Assembly: GCA_039545275.1 (NCBI GenBank)
Contig: BCHS01000019.1
Coordinates: 248,001-312,000, forward strand
Direction: 5' to 3'
DNA from: Pseudomicrostroma phylloplanum
Taxonomy: Eukaryota; Basidiomycota; Exobasidiomycetes; Microstromatales
Length of the DNA stretch: 64,000 nucleotides
Below, piece after piece: positions 33,674 through 44,704 of the stretch (positions within the stretch are counted from its first letter, which is position 1; every line of letters starts with the position of its first letter). A model generated the notes under the pieces. That model saw nothing but the letters and a program-made list of their open reading frames with translations, searched no databases and had not been told where the DNA came from. A program made the translations under genes and the position numbers.

Positions 33674-35346
33674 CTAGAGGGCATGGCCAACACCGGTCTT
33701 CTCCACACCGAAGCCAATCTTCCTCAAGTTGGCGCACTCGGCGGTGTTGAGGATGTCCCTTCCATCGAAGACCATGGCTGGCTTGGTCATCTTGGCGTGT
33801 GTCGCAGTCCACCACTCCAGGTCCAGGCCCTTGAATTCGGACCAGTCGGTGACGAAGAGGAGCGCAGAAGCGTTGACCAGAGCGGCGTCCAGCGAGGGGC
33901 AGATTGTGTAAGTGCCGGCTTGAGGAAGGTCCCATGGTCCAGCGGCCGAGGCAGTGGCCCAGTCGACGTAAGTGAAGCCCTTGAGAGACTCGTGGATCGA
34001 CTCGGCAGTGACCTTGGGGTCGTAAATGCGCAGGCAGGCACCATCCTCCATCAAGTCCCGTGCCACGTTGATGGCAGGTGCCTCACGGATATCTCCAGTG
34101 TCCTTCTTGAAGGCATAGCCGGCACACACAATCGTCTTCCTGGTAATGGTGGAGAACATCTTCTTCACCACTCCTCGCGTGAAGCGCGACTTGGTCCACT
34201 CGTTCATCTTCAGCACCTGAGCCCAGTACTCGGCCACCTCGGGGAGGTTCAGCGAGGTGGAGAGGTAGATGAGATTGAAGATGTCCTTTTGGAAGCACGA
34301 ACCACCGAAGCCTAGACCGGCCTTGAGGAATTGCGAGCCGATACGAGGGTCGAGACCACAGGCGTTGGAGACTTCGAAGACGTTTGAGCCAGTGGCCTCA
34401 CAGATGGCGGCGATGGCGTTGATGGAAGAGACTCGCTGTGCCAAGAGAGCGTTGGCAGCCAGCTTGGACAGCTCCGATGACCAAAGCGAGGTGGTGAGGA
34501 TGTTCTTGGGAGCGACCCAGTTGGCGTACACTTCGACGAGCCTGCGCTGTGCCAGTTGGCCGCGTGGTGTGTCAAGGGCACCGATCAGGATACGAGCGGG
34601 GTCCAGAAGATCCTCGACGGCAGTACCCTCTGCGAGGAACTCTGGGTTGGAGAGGATCTCAAAGACGGCTCCTTCTTGTGGCGAAGTGGCGGCGAGGATC
34701 TGTCGCATGCTCTCGGCTGTCCTGCAAGGCACAGTCGATTTCTCTACGATGATGGCTCCCTTCCTGCTGAGTGCTGCGATTCTCCTCGTTGCGGCCTCAA
34801 CGTAGCAAAGGTCGGCAGCGACACCGGCGCCCACACCGCTGGTCTTGGTGGGTGTGTTGACGGAGACGAAGATCAGGTCGGCCTCGGCAATAGCATTGTC
34901 GACGTCGGTGGTGAAGAAGAGGTTGCGGCCACGAGCCTCGAAGACGATTTCCGACAGTCCTGGCTCGAAGATGGGCAGGTCGTCCGAGTTCCAGGCGTCG
35001 ATCCTGGGTTGGGACAGATCGCAGATGGTCACCTTGATGTCAGGGCACTTCCAAGCCAGAACGGCACAGGTGGGACCACCGACATAGCCAGCACCGACTA
35101 CGGGAGGAGGTGAAAGTATGGGTCAGCTTGACTGTCTTCGGCTCGTCGGGAGGGCGGAAGTAGAGGGAACTCACTGCAGCAGATATTCCGGACCTTGGGG
35201 AACACCGACTCGTCGTCTCCGTTGGCGTTGAAGGTAGTGGTGACCACGGGCTGAGGCTGCATCAAGAGCTGCTCAGGGTTCTCCATGATCGTCGCGGCGG
35301 TCAGAGGGATGGAAGAGGGCAACTGGGTAGGAATGACGTGAGGCAT
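33674..35346 (-). CDS. UGD1: UDP-glucose 6-dehydrogenase
   Basis: Two exons (35346-35175 and 35097-33674) with a 77-bp intron give 531 residues. The junction rebuilds RNICCIGAGYVGGPTCAV, the NAD-binding Rossmann motif. SVNTPTK, EKSTVP, SNPEFLAEGTA and the catalytic GFGGSCFQKD with Cys near 325 follow, then the UDP-binding C-terminal domain (GYAFKKDTGD, FDGRDILN). It oxidises UDP-glucose twice to UDP-glucuronate, the precursor of UDP-xylose and of glucuronate-containing capsule or wall polysaccharides in basidiomycetes. The N-terminus is about 50 residues longer than in animal enzymes and is low-complexity; a later in-frame ATG (MENPEQ) is an alternative start. A hyaluronan-synthase-like enzyme that would use the product lies about 9.4 kb away. 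Confidence 0.96.
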
Positions 35347-37298
35347 GTTGGGCGGGTGGTGTAGGTGAAGGGAGGGGTGTTGGCTATGAGGGGGTCGTGC
35401 TCGACACTGTCTGCTCTAAAGAAGTGCTGGTGATGGGAGGGTAAAGGTGCTCTGAGCAAGTGTATCGGTGCTGGTCTTATACCTTCCTGTGCTTGACAGA
35501 CGCTACCATCGCGAGAAGACACCGGACGCTTTGGTCAAGTGCCCAGTGATCAGTGCGGGGACAGGAGACTCTTCGCGGTGCGGGTTGGGTGACGACGCTG
35601 TCCACAGCTGTCATCTTCTCACCCTTGCTAGCTCCGATCAGGGACAGATCGAACAGGCGATACTCTGCCACATGGGCTGAGTGTTCACTTGGCGCCGCCA
35701 AGTGACTGCATCGGGAGTGCCATATGGACCGAGGTTTACGGAGAACTTCTAGCGTGGGAATAGTAAGGTTTACCTGACATGCTCCTGTTGCATGTCCGCG
35801 AGGTTCGGGCATATCGACGAATTGTCTGCCTTCGCCGTTGGGGAAATGACTGCATCTGGCTCCGTCCGAACATCACTTCCCTGGGTGCTATGTCAAGGTA
35901 CGACGCTTTGGGAGATATCTCGCAACAGGGGTGCCTGAGAACAGGCACCACACAAGCAGAAGCGAGAGAGATAGCTGCCTCGCTACGCAGGCGAGGTGTG
36001 GCTGTGGTAGTGCAGGCACCGGCGAGCTGGGCGAGGCATTCTGAACATCTAAAGCAGCTTGAGGAAGCGCTGGTACCACGCACGATGCAGCATGGGAAGT
36101 CGTGCTCCCAGGCTCTCCTTCTGTGTCTGCGTGGGAAGAGTTTGAGCTTGGCGGACCTGCGCAGCAGAAGCAGTTCGGCTTGTCCTCGACCTACCCGATG
36201 TTCGTGGTAGGTAGTAATAATCGCCGAGCAGAAGGCTGCAGATCCGCGATTCTATCCCCGCCATGATCCCCACACAAAGATCTCGACGGCCTTCATCTAC
36301 ACTGCGTCACCGGAATGCCCGATCCGACGAGAAGCCGTGACAGCTGCCGGACTCCGGTCTTCGTGCCGCTGCGCTTCCATGCATGGAAGGTCGGAGGTGC
36401 AATTTGGACATGGCATGATTTTCCCAGCCTGTTTGGGCATGTGCGCTCCGATTCTCCCCATCCATCTCCTCTTGAATAGACGTGTCTATATTTCAGCTCC
36501 TACAACTTAGACTTTCGTGCTCGTAAGTTCCCGGCTCGGCCGGCAAGCATAACAACGTTCGTACTCAGCTACTTTGTGAATTCATGGTCCGCATCTGGGC
36601 CGACTACTGTCATAACATTCATGTTGATTTGCCGCCAGGGTCCATCCGCGCGAGACGTTTCGGCCGAAGGGCCAAGCCACCGCATCCGTCCTGACAGCCG
36701 CGCGTACGTTCCCAGCATCCTCCCTGGCCTGAAACCAAGCATAGAGTCCGGAGACCCCCAAGCAGCATGGAGCCATCTGAGGAGGTAGTTGAGATGCAGC
36801 CAAGGCAGGAACATGACTGTCCTGTAAGTTAACCTTCGTAAGCGCCCTCGCTTAGCGCTAGTTTGCATCACCACCAACGAGCGAAACGACAGCAATGCCG
36901 GGCTGATGGACCACCTACACGCTCGCAGGTCAGCATCATCAGCGCAGGTCAGCGTCGATCATTGGCTTACACTCATCGGCACCCTTCATGCTCAGGGCGA
37001 GGGCAAGCCGTGGTGTCTCGGATGGAGTAACATCGTGAGAAGGTCGTTCCTATCAACCTGCTGAGGACAACACCCCGGGCGGAAGTCACTTCCGCGTACC
37101 AATACAAGCAAATGCGTCTCCCTTTGATGATTTTTGCGACAAAAGAGCAGCAGGCCCATTTCCGTCGCTTTGAGTACTTAATGCCGAGGACAAAGCAACG
37201 GGGGTTCGTGAACTATCCCGGCTCTGTTTTATATAACGTGCCCCCTCAAGAAGCAAGTGTAGACCCATCAAGTCACAAGTACGCACATCAACGCTAAC
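35347..37298. other. intergenic region, 1.95 kb
   Basis: Divergent promoter region between UGD (minus) and the Ser-rich gene at 37299 (plus). ORFs such as 35779-36210 and 36569-36895 have no domain content. A 9-mer TCGCTTAGC at 36848-36856 recurs three times near 41.1-41.4 kb. A TATA-like element lies close to 37230. Confidence 0.55.
37228..37236 (+). promoter_or_regulatory. TATA-like element
   Basis: TTTATATAA lies about 63 bp upstream of the ATG at 37299, in a locally AT-rich patch. Position and sequence fit a TATA box for that gene; this is inference from motif alone. Confidence 0.5.
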
Positions 37299-38297
37299 AT
37301 GGTTGCTAACTTCACCCCTTCGCTTCTGCCAACGCCTTCCGCCGCTCACCATGGCAAGGAGAACCCTTACGTTTCCCCCGTGGGCTATGCCGTAGCTGCA
37401 GCTAGACGGCTGTCCAATGCGCTGCCCTATCAATGGCAGTACTCCTTCGACAAGGACTCTGTATCTCTCTCTTCCTCCAACGGAGGATTTTCCAATGTGG
37501 ATCTCAGCGGAGACAACAAGCCCCTGCCAAAGTGGTACGGACAGGAGCAGACAGTCGAGCCGGTCCCCAGCCAACTCTGCCCTGGTGGGTTCCCCTCCGC
37601 TCGAGGCTTCGAAGATGAAGTGCGTTTCGACCCACTGGACACCACCCCTTCTCTGCTGCCTTCCCACTGCAGCAGTCTTCGCCCTATGAGCAGCAGCAGC
37701 TCACTGAGCGATCTCAGCGACTTCTCTTGCAGTACCGCCGATGTTCTGTCACTCACGCCTGGCTCGCTTCTGCTGGACCTGCACAACTGTCGCGATGCAA
37801 GCAGGGTCGGTGGTGCTCACGCTCAGCACACTCCCCAGTACGAGGTTCAATACCAACGTAATGAAGATACTGCATGCTCTCCTGCCTCGCCCTCTGCGAG
37901 CAGCAAGGTGCAAAGTCGCCGCAAGTCGTTCCCTCGCCGCTTCCTCGGCACTACTCTAGAGCGCTCTCCCCGCCAACTCTCCCTGTTCAGCTGGTCGACT
38001 GCCTCTGGTTTTGACAGCACTACCGCAACACCCGAGCTGCAAGCTCCAGGCTGGAAGCAGGTCGACTACTTTTCCCCTCCCTGCCCTACCACACTCGAAG
38101 GGAAGGAGGTTCTGATTAGCAGCGACAGCGAGGGCGACTGCTCGGACGACGAGGGCGCGTGCTTCACTGCCGCACAAATCGATCAGATCTGCCAACCCTT
38201 CGATCGAAGACCGTCACAGGTTGCCGAGCTCGAGAGTCTGCGTCCCGCCGGTGGGATGGGTCTCGAAGGCAGAGCTAGAGCCATGTCTGCTCCCTGA
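37299..38297 (+). CDS. Ser-rich disordered protein, unknown function
   Basis: A single exon of 332 codons; the ATG lies in the context GCTAAC. The N-terminus (about residues 18-50: HHGKENPYVSPVGYAVAAA, then WQYSFDKDS) looks more ordered. The rest is Ser/Pro-rich with a serine run (MSSSSSLSDLSDFS), a basic patch (RRKSFPRRFLG) and an acidic patch (SDSEGDCSDDEGA). There is no signal peptide or membrane segment. The basic RxxS and acidic S/D/E patches suggest a phosphoprotein. I do not recognise the family. It converges on the disordered gene at 38805-40787 and shares a promoter 9-mer with it. Confidence 0.7.
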   Translation: MVANFTPSLLPTPSAAHHGKENPYVSPVGYAVAAARRLSNALPYQWQYSFDKDSVSLSSSNGGFSNVDLSGDNKPLPKWYGQEQTVEPVPSQLCPGGFPSARGFEDEVRFDPLDTTPSLLPSHCSSLRPMSSSSSLSDLSDFSCSTADVLSLTPGSLLLDLHNCRDASRVGGAHAQHTPQYEVQYQRNEDTACSPASPSASSKVQSRRKSFPRRFLGTTLERSPRQLSLFSWSTASGFDSTTATPELQAPGWKQVDYFSPPCPTTLEGKEVLISSDSEGDCSDDEGACFTAAQIDQICQPFDRRPSQVAELESLRPAGGMGLEGRARAMSAP

Positions 38298-38804
38298 ACG
38301 GCTCACACACAAGCCGCAACCATTAGCATCTTTTGCCGTATAGACTTTCGTTTTCTTTGTTGTATATTCACTCAATACTTGGTCCTCAGTCGACCGCTTC
38401 GCACTTCCGCATCTTCGTTTTCGTTTGCATCCTCTTGTTCTTCATCTTTTCTGCCGGACAATACATAGCTCTTCCGTGCCACGTCTTCGTCCCGTGTTCA
38501 CGAGCCTCTACTTCAACATCTGCAGTAAAAATACACCATTTACGCCGCCATCCCGTGTGGACCCTTTGAGCGTGGAGGGATCTTTGACCAGGGCACTCCT
38601 GACTCTGAGACTCGTGTACAGATGCAGGAAAAGGAGATCGAGTATATGAATTTCATTGTGGGTCACCGAAGCATACAGGAAGAAGCCGGAAGGGTATAGC
38701 GATAGCAACAGTGGTTGCTATCTAAGGTCGAGGCGAGATGACTTGGAAGCAGATGCACGGAATAGGCAAGCACACAGGTAGACAGGAGGGTAGACGATGT
38801 GAGA
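38298..38804. other. convergent intergenic region
   Basis: T-rich 3' flanks of the genes at 37299 and 38805; ORFs here are short and unsupported. Confidence 0.55.
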
Positions 38805-40787
38805 CTAGGTCAACGACAAGGTGGCGATGTAGGCGAATAGGGCGGCCAAGAGAGCGCTGTCTGGATCAGAACCCAGGGACAGACGTCTCTCTGCTGCGAG
38901 TAGGAGATCCCAGTCTTCTCGATGGCGTGCGAGTATCTGGGAGACGGTACTCAGCACTTCCTTGTCGAACGAGTTGGGAGGTGTGGAGCTGAGCGATGAG
39001 CTGGAGCCAGGTTGGAGCCCACGACCAGCCAATAGGGATCTGATGAGGCTTGCGATCCCTTCGAGAAAATGGCAATCGCACCGTTCTTCAGACCGCCGTC
39101 GACGCGTGTGAATCTCGACCTCTTGTTGACTCTCGTCTTCGAGGTTACTGAAAGAGGCTTGCCCGGTTGTGCCAGAACGCTGCAGGTGCTGAGGGGCACT
39201 AGTGTCGCTAGCTTTGAGCCTCTGACTCGGACACGCTTGATCCAAGAGGCTGAAGCCACTGTTGTCTGCGTGCAAACATTGAGGCGCAGTCGCGCTTTCT
39301 TGACTTGCCGGAGCAGCATTCCCAGCGCTCCCTACCATCATACGTTTACAGACAGCCAAGAGACTGAGCGCGTGATGCTCTGGCGTCATTTCCCGTTCCA
39401 TGACGGTGGAAGCCCAGGGCGGAACAGCTCTGGAGCTGTGCTGAGCTTCAGTCTCGTAGTCGCCAGCGTGGAAAGCGGACAAGAGATCTGAGACCGAGGA
39501 GAAAGCTCGAGACTCGACGGTAGCAGTGCAATCGACGCGACGCTCAGCAAGCACAGTCAGATATACTTCGAGCTCATCAGCAAGGTCGTGTAGGGCGTCT
39601 CGTTGCTGACGAACTTTGCCCTGACAGGAGGAATCTTGCGAGAGGCTTTCGGAGGCCAGGATATCAAGAGGAGAAACCAGGAGCTGTATACTCGGCAGAC
39701 TCGCGGCTCGCTTGCCTCTTGGTAGTCTGTTCCAATACGACTGCTGCTTCGTCGTAGATGCAAGCTGCTTGGAAGCAAAGGCAGCTTCTTCGGAAGATAC
39801 CGTAGGAGCACCAAGCCTGGCTGCGTAAGTAGTCTGCTGCTCCGGCCCTCGAGTCTCAGCCTTTTCGAGGGAATCTTTTGGAATGTCATGCGATTGGCGG
39901 TCCAGAGGGCAGGATGTGCCGTTTTGTTCAGCCCTAGCAAAATGCCACCCGTCATCCGAGAGAGCAAAGATGAAAGCCTCGCCATCCGACGTCGGGCTCT
40001 TCCGCAGTAGTCGGGTCTGACAGGCCAGCCGGTCAGACCGGCAGTCATAGAATTGTTCCAGGCCAGAGAAAGAGGGTGCTGTAGGGTCGGTGCCGTTGCG
40101 AGCTGTACCGAGAGTGCTCATGCACTGCTCCTGTGTATTCTCTTCGTGAAACGGCGGGTACTCTTCGATTGCTCCATAATACGATAAGCCATTTTCCAGA
40201 TTCGCAGGGGTAGCTGGAGAGCGCGACGATACCGCTGAGCCGGAAGTAGATGATACCGAGTACGAGCATCTGGAAGAGGGCGCCGATGTTGATAGATCAA
40301 GGGAGGCCAGGAAGCCATACGTCAATTCGGGCCTAATGCTGGGCGGAGGGGCCAATGATATGGCACAAGCATCAACCTCGAACGGATCGATTCTCTCCTC
40401 TGCGTGCTTGCGTCCTAGTCTGGCCTCTTGTGTAAATGGCTGCGGGCGGTCCCATGATACAGTGTCAGAGGTGGTAGAGGGTGGCTGCTTATGGATGGAT
40501 ACGGCATTGCGTCGTCCTCCTAAGCCAGAGGCCCGCAAGAGAACGTCTGCTAGCGAGTCTTGCGGGTGGGCTGACCAGCTATGAGAAGCCCGGAAATGCG
40601 GTCGTTGCGGGGTTAGCTGACCTTGAGCTGGTAGCTTCCAGTCTTGAGTAACCAGATGGCCATGAAAGCTTGGCGAGGCAGAATTTGCACGCCTTCTCTG
40701 CCATGGCAAAGACTCATTCGGTGCTGGCAGTTCGACGTCCTTGTGACGAGCGGTCTGCTCGCTCCACTCAGCGATCTTTTGAAGCAT
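38805..40787 (-). CDS. disordered protein, unknown function
   Basis: A single exon of 660 codons with an ATG at 40787. Composition is Ser/Gln/Arg-rich with few hydrophobic blocks. More ordered pieces are a helical segment near residue 400 (RDALHDLADELEVYLTVLAERR), another (PEHHALSLLAVCKRMMVG, about 470), and a C-terminal helical region (LEGIASLIRSLLAG, then LSTVSQILARHREDWDLLLAAERRLSLGSDPDSALLAALFAYIATLSL) that probably forms the only folded domain. No known motif was identified. Three copies of TCGCTTAGC lie 325-650 bp upstream of its start. Confidence 0.65.
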   Translation of the reverse strand: MLQKIAEWSEQTARHKDVELPAPNESLPWQRRRANSASPSFHGHLVTQDWKLPAQGQLTPQRPHFRASHSWSAHPQDSLADVLLRASGLGGRRNAVSIHKQPPSTTSDTVSWDRPQPFTQEARLGRKHAEERIDPFEVDACAISLAPPPSIRPELTYGFLASLDLSTSAPSSRCSYSVSSTSGSAVSSRSPATPANLENGLSYYGAIEEYPPFHEENTQEQCMSTLGTARNGTDPTAPSFSGLEQFYDCRSDRLACQTRLLRKSPTSDGEAFIFALSDDGWHFARAEQNGTSCPLDRQSHDIPKDSLEKAETRGPEQQTTYAARLGAPTVSSEEAAFASKQLASTTKQQSYWNRLPRGKRAASLPSIQLLVSPLDILASESLSQDSSCQGKVRQQRDALHDLADELEVYLTVLAERRVDCTATVESRAFSSVSDLLSAFHAGDYETEAQHSSRAVPPWASTVMEREMTPEHHALSLLAVCKRMMVGSAGNAAPASQESATAPQCLHADNSGFSLLDQACPSQRLKASDTSAPQHLQRSGTTGQASFSNLEDESQQEVEIHTRRRRSEERCDCHFLEGIASLIRSLLAGRGLQPGSSSSLSSTPPNSFDKEVLSTVSQILARHREDWDLLLAAERRLSLGSDPDSALLAALFAYIATLSLT

Positions 40788-41982
40788 AGCGAAGCAGAAG
40801 GTAGTCTAATATGGCAGCGATTGTTGTGGGAGGACTGGAGAGTCTGTACCGTGAAGGGACACCGACGCTCTAGTGTATATACCGTCGCTTCTAATATCAA
40901 TGCATCGTCCCGCTTCCCGGGGACCCCACACCCTGCCAGATGGCGACTTGCTCTCCTCAGCAGAATTTCCACATGATATGACCTTTCTCATGGTCTCGGC
41001 TCGACTGGGGCGTCAGAAGCTACCTCTCGGTAGGATCAAGAGCAAGCCCAAGGCGGGACCGTCACAGCGGGGCTGCCACGGAACGCGATGCGAATACGGA
41101 GCTAACGCGGCGCTAAGCGAGATCTGCTGCTTCCGCATCGAGGCAGCCGGCCGGCGCGCAGGCACTTGGCCAGTCCTTCAAGCAGTGTCATGGCCTGGAC
41201 CCTTGCATCCTCGCTCGGCAAGTTCGCTTAGCAAGTTCTTGGACAGTGGAATGACAAGGACATGACAAGTTATAGTGTCAATGTCACGTAAAGGTACGAC
41301 GAGCAGTGAGATCCGGCGCACCTCTGGGCTGTGCCCCCGTCGGCGGCCGGCACGCCTGCTCGGCTCCTGTCAGCATGACAGATTCTTAACCCAGGCATGG
41401 ATGGGTTGGCATGGGCCCTTAGCATCTCGCTTAGCAGAAACGGGATCTTATCTCGCTCAGTAGTATCTAACAGCAAGCGAGGGTAAGGTACGATCGCCAA
41501 GCAACATCACGACCGCTTTGGTGCTTCGACCTTCCCAGAATGGACTCCCAGGCGCAGTGACCCATCGTATCCCCGAGTCTTTGTAGACAATGGGTTGGTC
41601 ACAAGCAACGCCGGAAGCGAATGATCTGTCGGGTTGGGTGGCAGTCCTTTGCTGAAGGGGACATAGCGCTTGGTCAGGCGATTCGACCTGGAGCTCGGGT
41701 AGGCGCTACTCAGACCTCTCAGATCCGCGCTCATTGGTCGGGTTCTGTCGCTTTCGATCAACCGCCGACCTTGCCGAGAGCCCACACACGAGGCCCACTG
41801 CCGCTGTGCACATGGACTCGTCTTTATCGGAAATGAATTCGGCGCAAGCATGGCGTAAGGGGCCCACCAATGCAAGGTCGCCGTGGAGGGTCACTGTCAA
41901 TTCCTGAACAGCAGTTAGATCGCATCTGATGCCCAATCGGTCGAAAGGTTCACACACGCTGCACAACGTGTCAGATGCCAAA
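40788..41982. other. intergenic region with repeated 9-mer
   Basis: Upstream region of the minus-strand gene at 38805-40787 and 3' flank of the GH16-like gene. It contains TCGCTTAGC at 41112-41120 (minus), 41224-41232 (plus) and 41427-41435 (plus). Overlapping ORFs have no domain content. Confidence 0.55.
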
Positions 41983-43160
41983 TTACTGCAATGAAAAGGT
42001 CATGAGTATCAACAGCCAGACGGCCACCGCCATTCCCACCGGTCCAGTCGTCGAAGCAGAAGACGTCGCTCTCCTCACCGCTGCGTTCATTTTCACCTTT
42101 GTGAACGAGAGGCCGTCAGAACTACCAGAAGGTGTGCCTATGTAGCACGGCTTTTTCCTACTCTGGCATGTCATGACCGGAGTTGTTGAGTAGACACCAT
42201 TTACCAGACCGTTGTAATTGACCACCCCACTGGCAACAGTAGCGTTATGCAGTACCCACAATTGTCGTACCGTGAATGTTGCATTGCTCGTCGGCGGACC
42301 TTGCGAATATTTGGGGTTGCCATCGGACCAGCTCGAGAAGGCTACGAGTCCCGGCGTCTGAGGAACATTTGTCGTAAGCTTCGTCGAGTAGATATTGTCC
42401 AGGCCGTATGTAACTTGAGTGGACCGCCAGCTGAAGCCCCAATTGTGGACGCCCTACGCGCCAAAACGGTGAGATCATGTAGTCAGCTACACCCGCATCC
42501 AAGAAATCATCAGGCCCGACTTACAGCGGAAAAAGATGTGCTCTGGCTCTTGGGACTGGTGGTCCCATATGTTGCAGAGTTGGGGTTGCCATTACTCTCG
42601 TAGATTTGTGGCGCCACTGTATCTCGGATGTATTGCGATCCATTTCTCCAGTTTGGCTTACTGACGTACTCCATCACGGCTGCATTAGTGGCGCTTCCAT
42701 AGACGAAGAAAGCAGACACAGTGCCCGTGGTGTTTGTTACCTGCGCTTGAAGATGGTAGCTGCCAAAACCCCAGTCGTACGTCTTCGCATAAACCCCGGC
42801 CACTGGAACCAGCGTGGCGTTAGTAGCAGACACCGGCGACACCGTCAATTGCACTCCGCTCGAAGACATGCCCACCTGGTTTGGCGAGTATGCGCGAATG
42901 TATTTACCGCCACTAGCGCGAGCATCGACATTATTGCTGGCCAGTCGAAATTGACTTGTGAGATTCGTGCGAGAATAGGAGCTATTGGTGAAGTCTACTC
43001 GGTAGTAATTTGTGTAGACGGCCTGCACTGGATCATAGGAGTCGATGAAGCCACAGTCGCAGGTGTTGAAGTTGGGCTGAGCGGAGGTTGCTCGACGAAA
43101 CAGCGTAGACCCCGAGGGTCCGCCTACGCCTTCCTGTAAGAAGCCAGGAGCTGCGAGCAT
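41983..43160 (-). CDS. GH16-like (concanavalin A-like) surface protein, degenerate catalytic site
   Basis: Two exons are clear: 43160 or upstream to 42525, and 42453-41983, split by a 71-bp GTAAGT...TAG intron. The protein shows a CDCGF / D-S-Y-D-P start, FRLASNNVD, a GFGSYHLQAQV strand, GTVSAFFVYG, and after the intron NWGFSWRSTQVTYGLD, WSDGNPKYSQGPP and LWVLHNAT. These match fungal GH16-type beta-glucan-acting proteins as I know them. Where the family has ExDxE, this protein has AAVME, so the first Glu and the Asp are lost. Many N-x-S/T sites and a hydrophobic C-terminus (GMAVAVWLLILMTFSL) fit a GPI-anchored wall protein. The 5' end is uncertain: no signal peptide is visible at the candidate ATG, so an upstream exon may exist or the gene may be decaying. 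Confidence 0.7.
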
Positions 43161-43172
43161 CGATCGTGACAC

Positions 43173-44704
43173 TGAGGATTGAAACGAAATATGCGCGTCG
43201 TAGGCGTTTCACGGGGTTCTCGAGGACTTGTGGCTTGCTTTAGGACATGAAGTTGTGGCTGAGTCTGCGATGTCAGGGGTCCAGTCGAGCGTAAGGTGAT
43301 GTGGCACAACGAGACCTCCTATGAGACGTCTGGGGTAGGCGGTGAAGCGGACTTGTTGCAAGCGTCATCACTAGTGTGAGCTCTACTCACAGGCGGTCAG
43401 AGGTCCGGTAGGTCCGTCGCCCGAGGTTTGAACCTTGTGAGTTAGCCTGGATTTTCCCAAGAACATAGCAACCCAAGGAAGCTTTTTAGCTCAAAGGAAG
43501 CATGACCTGGTTCCCCACAATAGCCTAGTGCCACCTCCTTCTCATTGTCGAAGAGGCCTTAGATGCCGAGCGGTTTGGAAGCTTAAACAGGTCCCAGACA
43601 ATTGCGGACAATGGACTCGCGGACGTTGTACGTGGCCGTGGAATGCGGCGTGTTGCAGACTAAGGTTTAGCCAAGTGTTGGCCGCGTCATGAGAGCGACG
43701 GAGCAAAGAGCGGCGAACTCGAGCCGTGTTTGCGAGCGGCCGAGAAAAAAGGCCGCATTCTTCGAGGACCCTGCGTGACGTGGGAATCATTGCGGGCGGA
43801 GTCCACCGAGGTACGAGGTACGGGGCTATGTACGTACCTGCTTCTGGGTTCCCACGTCAGGGGCGGAGTGTGTGACATGTCAGCAAATCGCGTGGCGGGA
43901 ACAAGGCACACCTGCAGCGACGGGCTTCTGTGCATCGGTAACTTCCCTCCGATTTCTCCTCCGATTCTCAAAAAGCCGGCGCAACTTGTGCCGTGACGGC
44001 CATCGCGACCGTGCGGGCCACGGCATACCCGGCCGGTGAGCCGTCATCACCACTCGAAGTCGGTCGACGTAGGCGGCGATCGTGGCAGCTGAATGTCTTC
44101 TGCTCGCTCTGCAGCTACCGTGCATCTCTTGGCCACCGCTGCCAAGCAGAGGTAAATGCGATCGAACACCTACCCCGCTCAAGCCCCTCGGTAAACCAGG
44201 CCTCTCCTCGTCCGCGTAGAGACTCCTGCCTTCCTATGATGCCATGCTCTTCCGCCTCGCTTCAATTTGGCCGCTCAGCTCGCGTAGCCGACCTGTTATT
44301 GTAGAAGCCTGGCAGACTGCTGCATTGTAGAGTTCCTGCATGGGAAAAAGCTGCGACAGTATGGTTCACCCGAGGGTCCGAATTAGACCAAGGTCCTGAT
44401 GCGGATGCTCGAGCTCACAAATGGTACCGTACCGGTGTGTGACCATCGTCAGAATATCCCGAACCATGTGCTCCCTTGTCAAACAGGTCCTCAGGACCCC
44501 TTCTGGTGGCTTGCAAGCCATGTGGACCACCTTCTAGAATCGGAAACTTTACACGATCTTGAACGGTCCGAATGAGATGGAAAGTAGTGACGCTCACCAA
44601 CATATACTCGAGGCTTTGTGGAGATCTTTTCCTTTTACCCGTCCACCTAGCTCGATATTCCAACCTTTCCCACTTCGTGATCTAACGGTGTCACATAGGT
44701 CAAG
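43173..44704. other. divergent intergenic region, 1.5 kb
   Basis: Lies between the GH16-like gene (minus) and the hyaluronan-synthase-like gene (plus). It may hold an unresolved 5' exon of the former; a minus-strand donor-like CCTGTGAGTAG occurs near 43391 but no signal-peptide exon could be assembled with it. ORFs in 43.5-44.3 kb are unsupported. Confidence 0.5.

Noticed and set aside
36370..36385. palindrome CCATGCATGG
   Set aside because: A short palindrome expected by chance; no second copy or neighbouring signal.
43381..43450. tRNA-like T-loop (GGTTCAAACC on the minus strand)
   Set aside because: The flanking bases do not form a T-arm, no D-arm A-box precedes it at the right distance and no acceptor stem pairs.
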